DNA of 13,030 nt from Candidatus Sabulitectum sp. (GTDB taxonomy: Bacteria; Fermentibacterota; Fermentibacteria; Fermentibacterales; JCC-6): contig JAOZRM010000038.1 in NCBI GenBank assembly GCA_029940175.1, positions 1-13,030 on the forward strand. The letters run 5' to 3'. This document shows positions 1 through 7,437 of the stretch, one piece after another; positions within the stretch are counted from its first letter, which is position 1; each line of letters starts with the position of its first letter. The notes beneath the pieces are model-generated. The model was not told where the DNA came from. It searched no databases and saw only the letters and a program-made list of their open reading frames with translations. A program made the position numbers and the translations under genes.

Positions 1-357
1 AAAATGACCTGTGCCCATTTCGGCTATATGCTTGATACTCCAGGGTTTGACAGTGATGACAGAAGGGCCATTCGTGCCGGCTGGGAAGTAGACCCTGTTC
101 GTAATGCTATTAGATCAATTCATATTGACGGAGACGAACGACTCTGGGTGGCCACAGGCAGAGGAGAGCATCCATCTCCTCGGTTTGAGATCTATGACAG
201 CTCCGGGAACCACATCTGCACCTATGAAACAAACCTGCCTGCTGAGATGAGATGGGGATATTGGGGACTAGTTTTCGGCAATGACAGAATCCTCGCATTT
301 GATAACAATCCGGAAGATTTCTCAAAAGTGCTCATATATGAAATAGAGCTGCATTAA
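1..357 (+). CDS. C-terminal part of a probable 6-bladed beta-propeller protein (5' end outside window)
   Basis: The frame is open from base 1 and stops with TAA at 355-357. The ATG at 4 has no room for a ribosome binding site, so this is most likely the 3' end of a longer gene. Visible pieces look like propeller blades: 'IHIDGDERLWVATG' is the typical strand-turn-strand with an Asp/Trp pattern, followed by 'FEIYDSSGNHICTYE', a classic blade ending, then another strand pair ending in 'VLIYEIEL'. Such NHL/6-bladed beta-propeller proteins are common secreted or periplasmic proteins in FCB-group bacteria and their ligands are generally unknown. It is convergent with the efflux operon, separated by 48 bases, so a functional link is not indicated. 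Family assignment is by blade pattern only. Confidence 0.6.
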   Translation, partial: KMTCAHFGYMLDTPGFDSDDRRAIRAGWEVDPVRNAIRSIHIDGDERLWVATGRGEHPSPRFEIYDSSGNHICTYETNLPAEMRWGYWGLVFGNDRILAFDNNPEDFSKVLIYEIELH

Positions 358-405
358 CGGATTTAAAAATGCGCGAGGTAGTTTGTGGTAACAGGATATT
401 ATTGA
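358..405. other. convergent intergenic gap, no clear terminator
   Basis: Forty-eight bases lie between two convergent stop codons. The only pairing seen is a 5-bp inverted repeat GCATT/AATGC (351-355 and 368-372) with a 12-base loop and no T-tract on either strand, so it is not called a terminator. Confidence 0.5.
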
Positions 406-3400
406 TTACTTCGGGCTTAGTTTTCGCTCGAGCCACCAGCTGTAAACTACTGGTACTATCAGCATACTGAGAAATTCCAGGATCATTCCACCGAATACCG
501 GAATAGCCATTGGCCTGGCAAGAGTGCTTCCGCGACCGGAGGCCAGAAGAACAGGGATCAAAGCCGCTATTGTGGTTACTGTGGTCATTACAGCAGGTCT
601 TATTCGCATTGTTCCCGCCTGCAAAACAATTGCTCTCAAATGTTTCACAGTGGCAGGCTTCTCCTTCTTTACCATTCTTGTAATGTTTGAAGCCATAAGA
701 ACTCCGTCATCCACGCAAATGCCAAGAAGAGCAATGAAACCAACAACCACTGCAACCGTAATGTTTATCTGATCCGGAGCTGCGGCTCCTGTTAAACCTG
801 CATTCTCAAGACTTCTGTGAACTGCAGGCCAGAGCCTGAGTCCAAGCAACCCGCCGGATACCGCAACAGGAATACTGCCTGCAAATATTATCGCCGGTAC
901 GGAAAATGTTCCAAATTCGGCATACATCAACAGAAAGATCGAAAGCAGGCAGACTGGGAGCAGAAGAATGAAACGCTTTCTGGCTTCCTGCTGATTCTGC
1001 CAGTCACCTACCCATCTGTACCAGTACCCCTCCGGTAGATTAAGAACTCTGTCCTCAGGAGCCATATTCCGTTCTTCTCTGATGATGTCTCCGATGACCC
1101 TGTCAGCCTCCTGAATAAGACTTCCCTGATCTCGGCCGGAAGCATTCAGCATCAGGTAAGCCACCGGATCTCCATCAACAGATCTTATTGCAGCAGGGCC
1201 GGGTTCGGTGGTAATAGCAGCAACCATAGACAGAGGATACTGTGTTCCATCCACAGACGAGACGAGTACACTTTCAAGGTCACCTATCCGGTCTCGAAAG
1301 TCCTTAAGATATCTTACTCTTATGAGATTGGAAGAGAATCCATCCACTATCTCACCGGCAACCACTCCACCGATCGCCCCTCTGAGACCAAGGCTGATTG
1401 CAGACATTGGAATTCCAAGAAGCGCTGCTCTTTCCCTGTGAACAGAAACTCTGGCATAAGATTTTCTGCCTGTTCTAAGGGCGCTTATGTCGCGAGTTCC
1501 AGGAATTTCTGCTAGAATCTCCTCCAGGGCAATTGCCACTCTTTCCGCTTCCAGAGGGTCTTCCCCGTGAATTTCAATACCAATAGATGTCTTTATTCCC
1601 GATTGCAGCATCACAATTCTCGTCTCAATTGGTTGTAACCACGAGGGTGCGATACCGGGCATTTCAACCGCGGCTCTGAGAGAATCAAGAATATCCTGTT
1701 CTGTGACACCATCCCTCCATGTACTCTGAGGGTTCAGGGTGATAACCGTCTCGATCATCCCTGCCGGGGCAGGATCAAGAGGTGAATCTGCCCTGCCTGC
1801 CTTACCCACAACCCTGTTGACTTCAGGAATCGCAGCCAGTGCTGCGTTCTGGTTTTCCATCACTCTACCAGTTTCATTGAGAGATCCTGCAGGAAGCAGG
1901 GAAGGCATGAACAGAAAACTGCCCTCATCCAGCGGTGGCATGAACTGAGTGCCAAGGCCACTGAGAGCAGTAAACCCAAGCAGTATCATCAATACAGGAA
2001 GGGAGATAAATACACTTCGGTGCCCCATGCACCAGGCCAGCAGTGGTTTGTATTTTCTTTCCAGAATTCCGGGTTTATTTGCTTTTTCTCTGTTCTCTCT
2101 TACTGCCCACCAGCCCAGAAGAGAGAAGCTCATTGCCATTACCACCGCTGCTCCTACTCCTGCCCGGGAGCCTGTCCACCCCCCGAGAAGTCCCAGCCCC
2201 AGAGATGCGGCAAACGCTAGTTTTATCCTGCCCGCAGGTTTGCTCAGGAAGAGCTTCGCTGCTGCGGGAACAAGGGTAAATGCTGTAAGTCCTGCGCCGG
2301 CAAGTACCAGCGTTTTCGTCCATGCAAGAGGCTGGAACAGTTTGCCGCTCTGACCGGTGAGAAAGAACACTGGAATGAAACTGATTATTGTGGTACCGAG
2401 GCTGGTAAGAATCGGCCCTGCCACAGAATGAGCGGCCTTTGCCAGTGTGCCAGTTCTCCTGTGTATGGCTTCCACCATCACGATTCCCATATCCACAAGG
2501 GTTCCAATGGCCACGGCAATCCCTGCATAACTCATGATGTTCGCAGGCACCTTGAGTATTTTCATGGCAATAAAGCAGAGGAGAATCGCAAAAGGAAGAC
2601 TGGCAGCAACAAGAAGTGCTTCCCGGGCACGCCTTAAGAAAAAGAACACAATACCTATAGTAATAAATATTTCCCAGATAATTGAATCAGTTAAGGTCTT
2701 TGTAGTCTCCTGAATAAGTGTTCTTCTGTCATAGTACGGATTCACGGAAACGCCTTCAGGAAGAGCCGGTTTCAACAACTCAAGCTGTTCCTCTACCCCA
2801 TCAATAACGTCCACCGGGTTTGCTCCCATTCGCATGGTTACAATTCCGCCAACTGTTTCTCCATGCTCATCTGCAAGTATTCCGCGCCGGGGTCCAGGAC
2901 CCCAGTAAACCTGTGCAATATCCCCTACTCTCACAGGGATACCGTTCTTCACTGCAACCACTGTCTGCCTGAGCTCCTCAGGAGATGCGGGTTCAGTAAG
3001 TCCCTCAACAACGATCTCCATACCGGAGACTTCAAATGCCCCAGCAGCAAAATCCCTACCGGAGTTCTGTACAGCCCGTAGAAGAGAACCAAAATCTATA
3101 TCATGCTGCCACAACACAATTGGGTCTACCTCCACGATCAGTTCTCTGCTGAATCCACCAACACCAGCTACCTCTGCTACTCCCGGCACCATTAACAGCT
3201 GTCTTGCGATAACATCATCATGCAGGTCGCGAAGAACCCCCGAGTTCTGAGGTCCGTCAACTGTGTACCAGAATATCTGGCCCAAAGCTGTAGCATCAGG
3301 TCCGAATGTTATTCCTGCGTCAGAAGGAAGTGAAGAGGCAACCTCTGCAACCTTTTCCATGACTCTGGTTCGGGCAGTGTAGAAATCCATATCGTCGCCG

Positions 3401-3687
3401 AAGACAACGTAAAGCTGGGCAAAGCCAAATGCAGACATACCTCGAACGCCTGTCATACCCTGAAGGCCGGAGACCGCACCGGTAAGTGGAAGGGTGACCT
3501 GCTCATAAACTTCCTCGGGGCTTCTACCCTGCCATGCAACAGCAATGATCACTTGATTTTCGGAAACATCAGGCAAAGCATCAACAGGAATGGTTGAAGC
3601 TGAATGTATGCCTATGGCCCCAAGTACAGCTGCGATCACAAGAACTGGAACGGGGTTACCTGTTACGAGGTTCAGCACATTCCTCAC
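406..3687 (-). CDS. cusA: CusA/CzcA-family heavy-metal efflux RND pump, probably Cu(I)/Ag(I)
   Basis: This 1093-residue inner membrane pump uses the proton gradient to drive metal through the CusCBA-type tripartite channel. The start is GTG at 3687-3685, sharing GTGA with the cusB stop; a weak AGGT lies 8 bases upstream. RND layout is clear: TM1 near 12-30, a periplasmic porter domain, TM2-TM6 near 335-480, a second periplasmic domain, then TM8-TM12 near 905-1085. By motif alignment with E. coli CusA, Met573, Met623 and Met672 correspond to M594 (FMPS), M644 (APAGM) and M693 (RIVMLQSGIK), with identical spacings of 50 and 49. The TM4 Asp405 corresponds to D399 (LVDMGIVM). CusA Glu939 is replaced by D993 and Lys984 by A1032. 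About 45 extra residues at 484-530 hold two hydrophobic stretches between TM6 and TM7. Substrate is inferred from the Met triad; Zn/Co export of CzcA type is the alternative. Confidence 0.95.
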   Translation of the reverse strand: MRNVLNLVTGNPVPVLVIAAVLGAIGIHSASTIPVDALPDVSENQVIIAVAWQGRSPEEVYEQVTLPLTGAVSGLQGMTGVRGMSAFGFAQLYVVFGDDMDFYTARTRVMEKVAEVASSLPSDAGITFGPDATALGQIFWYTVDGPQNSGVLRDLHDDVIARQLLMVPGVAEVAGVGGFSRELIVEVDPIVLWQHDIDFGSLLRAVQNSGRDFAAGAFEVSGMEIVVEGLTEPASPEELRQTVVAVKNGIPVRVGDIAQVYWGPGPRRGILADEHGETVGGIVTMRMGANPVDVIDGVEEQLELLKPALPEGVSVNPYYDRRTLIQETTKTLTDSIIWEIFITIGIVFFFLRRAREALLVAASLPFAILLCFIAMKILKVPANIMSYAGIAVAIGTLVDMGIVMVEAIHRRTGTLAKAAHSVAGPILTSLGTTIISFIPVFFLTGQSGKLFQPLAWTKTLVLAGAGLTAFTLVPAAAKLFLSKPAGRIKLAFAASLGLGLLGGWTGSRAGVGAAVVMAMSFSLLGWWAVRENREKANKPGILERKYKPLLAWCMGHRSVFISLPVLMILLGFTALSGLGTQFMPPLDEGSFLFMPSLLPAGSLNETGRVMENQNAALAAIPEVNRVVGKAGRADSPLDPAPAGMIETVITLNPQSTWRDGVTEQDILDSLRAAVEMPGIAPSWLQPIETRIVMLQSGIKTSIGIEIHGEDPLEAERVAIALEEILAEIPGTRDISALRTGRKSYARVSVHRERAALLGIPMSAISLGLRGAIGGVVAGEIVDGFSSNLIRVRYLKDFRDRIGDLESVLVSSVDGTQYPLSMVAAITTEPGPAAIRSVDGDPVAYLMLNASGRDQGSLIQEADRVIGDIIREERNMAPEDRVLNLPEGYWYRWVGDWQNQQEARKRFILLLPVCLLSIFLLMYAEFGTFSVPAIIFAGSIPVAVSGGLLGLRLWPAVHRSLENAGLTGAAAPDQINITVAVVVGFIALLGICVDDGVLMASNITRMVKKEKPATVKHLRAIVLQAGTMRIRPAVMTTVTTIAALIPVLLASGRGSTLARPMAIPVFGGMILEFLSMLIVPVVYSWWLERKLSPK

Positions 3688-4856
3688 GAATCATTACCTG
3701 TGTTCATGAGTGATGTAATTCCAGTAAGCTCCGCCTGAGAATCCAGAAGAAATGCCCCGTCCTGCACTACCCTGTCCCCGGCAACAAGCCCGCTGAGAAC
3801 CGGAAAGTAGGGCTCTGAATTCCTGTCGAAGGAAAGTTTTCCAACTTGTATAACACGGGGCACATACTGAGAATTCCCCAGATCCACATAAACCACGTTC
3901 CGCTCTCCCAGGGTAAGAACCGCCTGTTCCGGCACGGCAACAACCATTGATCCTGAACCGGAAAATCGGATCTCTGCACTCACAAATGATCCCGGAACTG
4001 CTGACAAAGAATCGGGGAGTGATGAAAACACGGGAAGGGTCAGGGTTCCGGAATCCAGTTGAACTGCAATACGATCCACTGTACCGTTCCACTCCTCATC
4101 CTCACCTGAGAAACTGGAAGAGACAGATAAACCATACTCAACCTCATTAATCATGTTCTCCGGAATATCGATCCGAAGCTCTCGACCACCTGATTCTACC
4201 ACAGTGGCCAGCGGAGCTCCCCGGCTTACCCAGCTACCGGAATTCTTGAGAATGTCGCCAATTGTTCCAGCAACAGGGGAACGGATGTAGGCTGCTGCCG
4301 TGGGATTCATGCCTTCTGTGGGCTGGATCCCAAGCTCTCTGAGTCTGTCTGATGCAACAGCTATCAAAAAGGAATCTCCGGAAACAACCGCTGCCTGATA
4401 ATCGATCCCGGCGCTAAGCACCTGCGGGGAATGAAGGACAGCAAGGATCTGACCCCGCGCAACCAGTTCGCCGGGGCCTGTTATTCTCAAATCGGTGATT
4501 CGACCATCAGCCCAGCTGGTGGCCTGAACAACAGATTCACTTGCGAGAACAACCTGTGCAGGGAATCGCATGACGGTGGCCAGGTCCTTTAACGAGATAT
4601 CAATAGAACCAAGTCCGGCCAGTGCTGTTCCCACATCGCTGACTATGATGGTATCACCGGTTTCCACAAGATGCTCCAGGTCCATTCCGCACACGGGACA
4701 GATACCTGGAGCATCAAGCACCACACAGAGCATGGGGCAGGCATAGCTGCCAGAGCTCTCCACTTTATCCATACCGCCAAACAGCAAAAACACTGAGGCG
4801 CCAACCACCAGTGCAACCGTAACAGGCAGAGCCTTTGCAATTAACCTGAGTGACAT
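3684..4856 (-). CDS. cusB: CusB-like RND periplasmic adaptor with N-terminal heavy-metal-binding domain
   Basis: This 390-residue membrane fusion protein bridges the RND pump and the outer membrane channel and passes metal to the pump. An N-terminal membrane anchor (about 10-27) precedes a short heavy-metal-binding domain at 38-62: 'YACPM', C44, then 'CPVCGMDL' (C40, M42, C44, C53, C56, M58). In most homologues the first half reads CPMHP; here His is replaced by Leu and an extra Cys follows. Next come a hairpin and lipoyl-like half ('ADGRITDL' near 115; 'SPVAGTIGDIL' near 198), a beta-barrel domain and a membrane-proximal domain ending 'VVQDGAFLLDSQAELTG', typical of CusB proteins. The ATG lies inside the preceding lipoprotein gene (16-base overlap) and no Shine-Dalgarno is visible, so translation is probably coupled. 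The stop overlaps the pump's GTG start. Confidence 0.93.
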   Translation of the reverse strand: MSLRLIAKALPVTVALVVGASVFLLFGGMDKVESSGSYACPMLCVVLDAPGICPVCGMDLEHLVETGDTIIVSDVGTALAGLGSIDISLKDLATVMRFPAQVVLASESVVQATSWADGRITDLRITGPGELVARGQILAVLHSPQVLSAGIDYQAAVVSGDSFLIAVASDRLRELGIQPTEGMNPTAAAYIRSPVAGTIGDILKNSGSWVSRGAPLATVVESGGRELRIDIPENMINEVEYGLSVSSSFSGEDEEWNGTVDRIAVQLDSGTLTLPVFSSLPDSLSAVPGSFVSAEIRFSGSGSMVVAVPEQAVLTLGERNVVYVDLGNSQYVPRVIQVGKLSFDRNSEPYFPVLSGLVAGDRVVQDGAFLLDSQAELTGITSLMNTGNDS

Positions 4857-5404
4857 GCCATTGGTTCATTACTGGCATGTGCAGCACATGCATCACACAT
4901 CTCATCTTCGGTGCAATCAGGGCAAGCCGCTTCCATGTGCTCTGCACAGGCTGCGCACATCTCTTCATCTGTGCAATCAGGGCAAGCCGCTTCCATGTGC
5001 TCTGCACAAGCTGCGCACATCTCTTCATCTGTGCAATCAGGACAACCTGCTGTTTCCTCTACTTCTTCTCCAGGGCAGCAACCGGAAGAATCCGGTCCTT
5101 CACAATCGAGAACTGCAGACAGATCCACAGTTACTGATGGATCTTCACAGAGAATCTTCATGTACTGCTGTGGATCAGCAAGGAAATCTGCATCGCAGCC
5201 GGCGCAGCAGAAATGAATTCTATAACCCTGCCAGTCCAGGTATTCACCTTCCATTACCGCATCACCCATAACGGGGCAGGTTTCATTTGCAAGGTCAATT
5301 ATGCCTTCGGGTGCTGTTTCCTCCGCCTGTACTTCCTGCTCTGGAGTTCCGCATGCTGAGAACAGCAGTAGAACTGTGGCAAGAACGCTAATTATCATCT
5401 TCAC
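4841..5404 (-). CDS. lipoprotein with YHS-type metal site and tandem CxxC-CxxC-H repeats, in the CusF position
   Basis: This 187-residue protein has a lipoprotein signal (hydrophobic 3-16, LFSAC, lipidated C18). Residues about 40-83 match a YHS-type heavy-metal domain: 'CPVMGD' (C43, M46), then 'FCCAGC' (C66, C67, C70) and 'F..DPQQYM'. After a Cys-containing linker (C86, C101, C109, C110) come three repeats of 20 residues: C-x2-C-x5-C-x2-C-x2-H at 121-136, 141-156 and 161-176. The first two are identical; the last is diverged and ends with C184-H185. There are 22 cysteines in all. The start is GTG at 5404-5402, overlapping the TolC stop as GTGA, with AAGGGG about 9 bases upstream; an ATG two codons later is less well placed. 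Its slot between channel and adaptor genes equals that of cusF, but no CusF-type fold is apparent. A periplasmic metal-binding or metal-delivery role is inferred. Confidence 0.85.
   Translation of the reverse strand: MKMIISVLATVLLLFSACGTPEQEVQAEETAPEGIIDLANETCPVMGDAVMEGEYLDWQGYRIHFCCAGCDADFLADPQQYMKILCEDPSVTVDLSAVLDCEGPDSSGCCPGEEVEETAGCPDCTDEEMCAACAEHMEAACPDCTDEEMCAACAEHMEAACPDCTEDEMCDACAAHASNEPMACHSG
4911..5040. repeat. 60-bp in-frame tandem repeat inside the lipoprotein gene
   Basis: Bases 4921-4980 and 4981-5040 are identical except for one position (G at 4949, A at 5009), which is a synonymous Ala codon change. The last 10 bases of the unit (GTGCAATCAG) also occur at 4911-4920, and a diverged partial copy continues to about 4870. 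The unit encodes one 20-residue C-x2-C-x5-C-x2-C-x2-H module, so copy changes keep the frame. Confidence 0.97.
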
Positions 5405-6606
5405 AAGAATTCCCCTTCATCTGTTGCAGCTCCGGCCAACTCCAGCCATCCGGCAGTGGCACTGACAAGCAGAGCTTCTTTTTCAACTATTGTAATTTGT
5501 ATCATCAGATTATTCTGCAGAGCCGAGATCAGCGTGCCATAGGACCCTCTTCCCGAGACCCATGCCTGCGATGAGGAAAGTACAGCGGATTCTGACAACG
5601 GCAGCAATTCAGAAAGCAGTACCAGCTCTTCAACAGTGTTCTCTACCCTTACCTGTCTGAATGCAAGCTCAGCGTGAATTTCTCTCTGCACCTGCAGGAG
5701 ATGGGCTCTTGCCCCGGCAAGAACAAACTCTGCTTCTTCAACTCTTGCTCCATCTCCGGAATAGCCCAGAGGAAGGGTGACTCCCGCTGAAACCATCCAG
5801 CTATCCCGCCCGGGAGAACCAGCTCCACCCTCAATTTCAGGATACCCTATGGGTGAATATGAAACGCCTGCAATAAAATCAGGCATTCTCAGTGCTTTTG
5901 CTCTAGAAAGACCCGCTTCCGACAAAACCACTGAAGCAAGGGCTATTGCCAGTACTGGAGAGTTAATGTCTGCATTTGCTATTCTCCCGGAAAACCATTC
6001 CGGAGAGGGAACTGTAGACATCCTGGAAACCGTTACCCCAGTCAGTGCTTCCAGCTCTCCGAGAGAAGCCTGGAACAGATTCTCATCCAGCAGTGGCTTC
6101 TGCTCTGCTAGAGCCGTTCTTACCCTGAGGTCAGTAAGTGCAGACTGCTCCATGGCAAGAGCAGAAGAAACCCCTGCAGCAGATGCAAGAAGAGAACTCA
6201 TAAACACTGCTGTTTCCTGAGAGATCCTCTGTCTTTCGCCTGTACTGTACACATCTGCCCAGGCTTCTGCTATCCTTGTTCTCATGTGCAGCTCCTGTAT
6301 TTCTCTGTTTGCTTCTGCAACGAAAAAGGATGTTTCCGCAAGATCACTAGAGGCGGAAAGCAGCCCGGGCCAGGGAATCTTCTGCTGGAAAGCAATGGAT
6401 CCAAGCACCGGGCCATTCCGTGTTTCAACAGGAGAACCTGCGATTGAAAACTGCAGAACAGGATTGGGAAGCGCACCGGCGTACGCGATAGCAGTCTGGC
6501 TTCCGCTTAATCCCAGAGCATATTCATCTGCCCAGGGCGCTTCCGAAAGTGCGTCCAGCCACATAGCTCCGGGTCCTGTGCCTATTAATAGCAAAAGTAG
6601 AATCAT
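5401..6606 (-). CDS. TolC-family outer membrane efflux channel (CusC-like)
   Basis: This 401-residue protein is the probable outer membrane exit duct of the metal pump and the first gene of the operon. An N-terminal signal peptide (hydrophobic 2-15, probable cut near 'GPGA') is followed by the TolC/OEP pattern twice: residues about 40-75 ('LPNPVLQFSIAG...' and the 'QQKIPWPG' strand, the classic TolC-family beta signature) and 'PDFIAGVSY...GVTLPLGYSG' in the second half, each followed by long Ala/Glu/Leu-rich helices. At 401 residues it is somewhat shorter than E. coli CusC. The ATG at 6606-6604 has AAGGA 4 bases upstream. The gene ends in GTGA shared with the lipoprotein start. Assignment to metal export rests on the operon context. 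Confidence 0.9.
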   Translation of the reverse strand: MILLLLLIGTGPGAMWLDALSEAPWADEYALGLSGSQTAIAYAGALPNPVLQFSIAGSPVETRNGPVLGSIAFQQKIPWPGLLSASSDLAETSFFVAEANREIQELHMRTRIAEAWADVYSTGERQRISQETAVFMSSLLASAAGVSSALAMEQSALTDLRVRTALAEQKPLLDENLFQASLGELEALTGVTVSRMSTVPSPEWFSGRIANADINSPVLAIALASVVLSEAGLSRAKALRMPDFIAGVSYSPIGYPEIEGGAGSPGRDSWMVSAGVTLPLGYSGDGARVEEAEFVLAGARAHLLQVQREIHAELAFRQVRVENTVEELVLLSELLPLSESAVLSSSQAWVSGRGSYGTLISALQNNLMIQITIVEKEALLVSATAGWLELAGAATDEGEFL

Positions 6607-6702
6607 TTTTTCCTTGTCTTATTCCTATCAGTCTAGTAGGAATTACCTACAATATACACCTGACAAGCGGTTATGTTCCAGGAGCACAAACAAGGGGGCG
6701 CT
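6607..6702. promoter_or_regulatory. divergent promoter region between the efflux operon and the hydrolase gene
   Basis: Both flanking genes begin here, so promoters in both directions must lie in these 96 bases or inside the flanking genes. A TACAAT at 6648-6653 (+) is one base from the -10 consensus and sits about 50 bases before the hydrolase ATG, but its -35 partner is poor. On the minus strand a TATATT (6656-6651) could serve the efflux operon, also without a good -35. Poor -35 boxes would fit activator-dependent control, which is inference. Confidence 0.4.
6621..6643. promoter_or_regulatory. perfect inverted repeat ATTCCTA-N9-TAGGAAT, candidate operator
   Basis: The two 7-base arms (6621-6627 and 6637-6643) are exactly complementary, with arm centres 16 bases apart, and lie 15 bases upstream of the channel gene ATG. 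Size and place fit a dimeric regulator. It does not match the CusR box (TGACAAnnTTGTCA) or a MerR-type operator inside a 19-bp spacer, so no regulator is named. Confidence 0.4.
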
Positions 6703-7437
6703 ATGATAATTGATACAGTTGATAGCAACTTTTTAAACTTCAGATTTCCGGAGAAAGAAGGATTCCTTTATGGCTTTAACCTGTATGCACTGGTGAACGG
6801 GACTGATGTGCTGCTCATAGACACAGCCTTCCGTACACAGGCAAGGCAGGTTAAGGAAGCTCTGACATCAAAAGGACTTCAACTTACCCACGTACTTCTA
6901 ACCCACTTCCACCCCGATCATGTTGCGGGACTGGCTGCCCTTGCCCCGGAGATCACTGTACTGGGCAGCCAGGAATACACTAGGACTCTCACGAAAGATA
7001 TTAAGCAGACAGTTACACCTGTATCTTTTTCCGGTGGATTCAGCTTTGGAGAGTTCGATCTCTCTTTCACTCCGGCACCGGGTCATTCCCCGTGCAGCAT
7101 TCTCATCGATATCAACGGTAACTACCTTCATGCCGGAGACAACCTCATGAGCCGTTATGACGGAAAGGCAATTCTCCCATGGGTTGAATACCATGAGATT
7201 GCCGGTCACATTTCTTCTCTTGAGTTATTGAAAGCAATGAACAGAGGGAAAGTACTGCTTGGACACGGTCCGGCTCTCTTAAACAGCCGAGACATCAATC
7301 TGGCAATTGATGACCGTTTGAGTTATCTGAGATCCGTTCTTAACAGTTCAGGCAAATGCTCATGGGAAGAAGCTATTCACGGCTGTTCATGCGAATTTAC
7401 GGGCAAAGAGTTTTTTGAACAGTTAAAAAGAGATTAA
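6703..7437 (+). CDS. metallo-beta-lactamase-fold hydrolase
   Basis: This 244-residue protein carries the full metal-site set of the superfamily: 'THFHPDHVAGL' (H68, H70, D72, H73), H128 in 'APGHSPCS', D146 in 'LHAGDN' and H188 in 'LLGHGPAL'. It binds two metal ions and probably hydrolyses a thioester, ester or related bond; glyoxalase II-like and many uncharacterised hydrolases share this layout. There is no signal peptide, so it should be cytoplasmic. The ATG at 6703 is preferred because GGGGG lies about 6 bases upstream; an in-frame ATG at 6673 would add ten residues that do not look like the family. It is monocistronic here, divergent from the efflux operon and convergent with the next gene, sharing 4 bases at the stops. 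The substrate cannot be told from sequence. Confidence 0.9.
   Translation: MIIDTVDSNFLNFRFPEKEGFLYGFNLYALVNGTDVLLIDTAFRTQARQVKEALTSKGLQLTHVLLTHFHPDHVAGLAALAPEITVLGSQEYTRTLTKDIKQTVTPVSFSGGFSFGEFDLSFTPAPGHSPCSILIDINGNYLHAGDNLMSRYDGKAILPWVEYHEIAGHISSLELLKAMNRGKVLLGHGPALLNSRDINLAIDDRLSYLRSVLNSSGKCSWEEAIHGCSCEFTGKEFFEQLKRD

Noticed and set aside
1949..2353. Plus-strand frames inside the RND pump gene
   Set aside because: They lie fully opposite a well-supported RND coding region and have no recognisable domain or ribosome binding site.
4870..5040. CRISPR-like repeat array
   Set aside because: The units are directly adjacent with no unique spacers and encode protein modules in frame.
4850..5271. 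Cys- and His-rich open frames on the plus strand opposite the lipoprotein gene
   Set aside because: They arise because the 60-bp repeat keeps all frames open; the minus-strand frame has the signal peptide, YHS site and operon overlaps.
6614..6642. MerR-type promoter with a 19-bp spacer for the efflux operon
   Set aside because: A TTGTAG-N19-TAGGAA arrangement exists on the minus strand, but one arm of the inverted repeat overlaps the -10 instead of both lying in the spacer, and both boxes are poor.
6673..6702. ATG start at 6673 for the metallo-hydrolase
   Set aside because: The ATG at 6703 has a GGGGG ribosome binding site at proper distance, which lies inside the longer reading.
7383..7422. 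Inverted repeat CTGTTCA/TGAACAG as a terminator of the hydrolase gene
   Set aside because: It lies within the coding region, has a 26-base loop, and is not followed by a proper T-tract.
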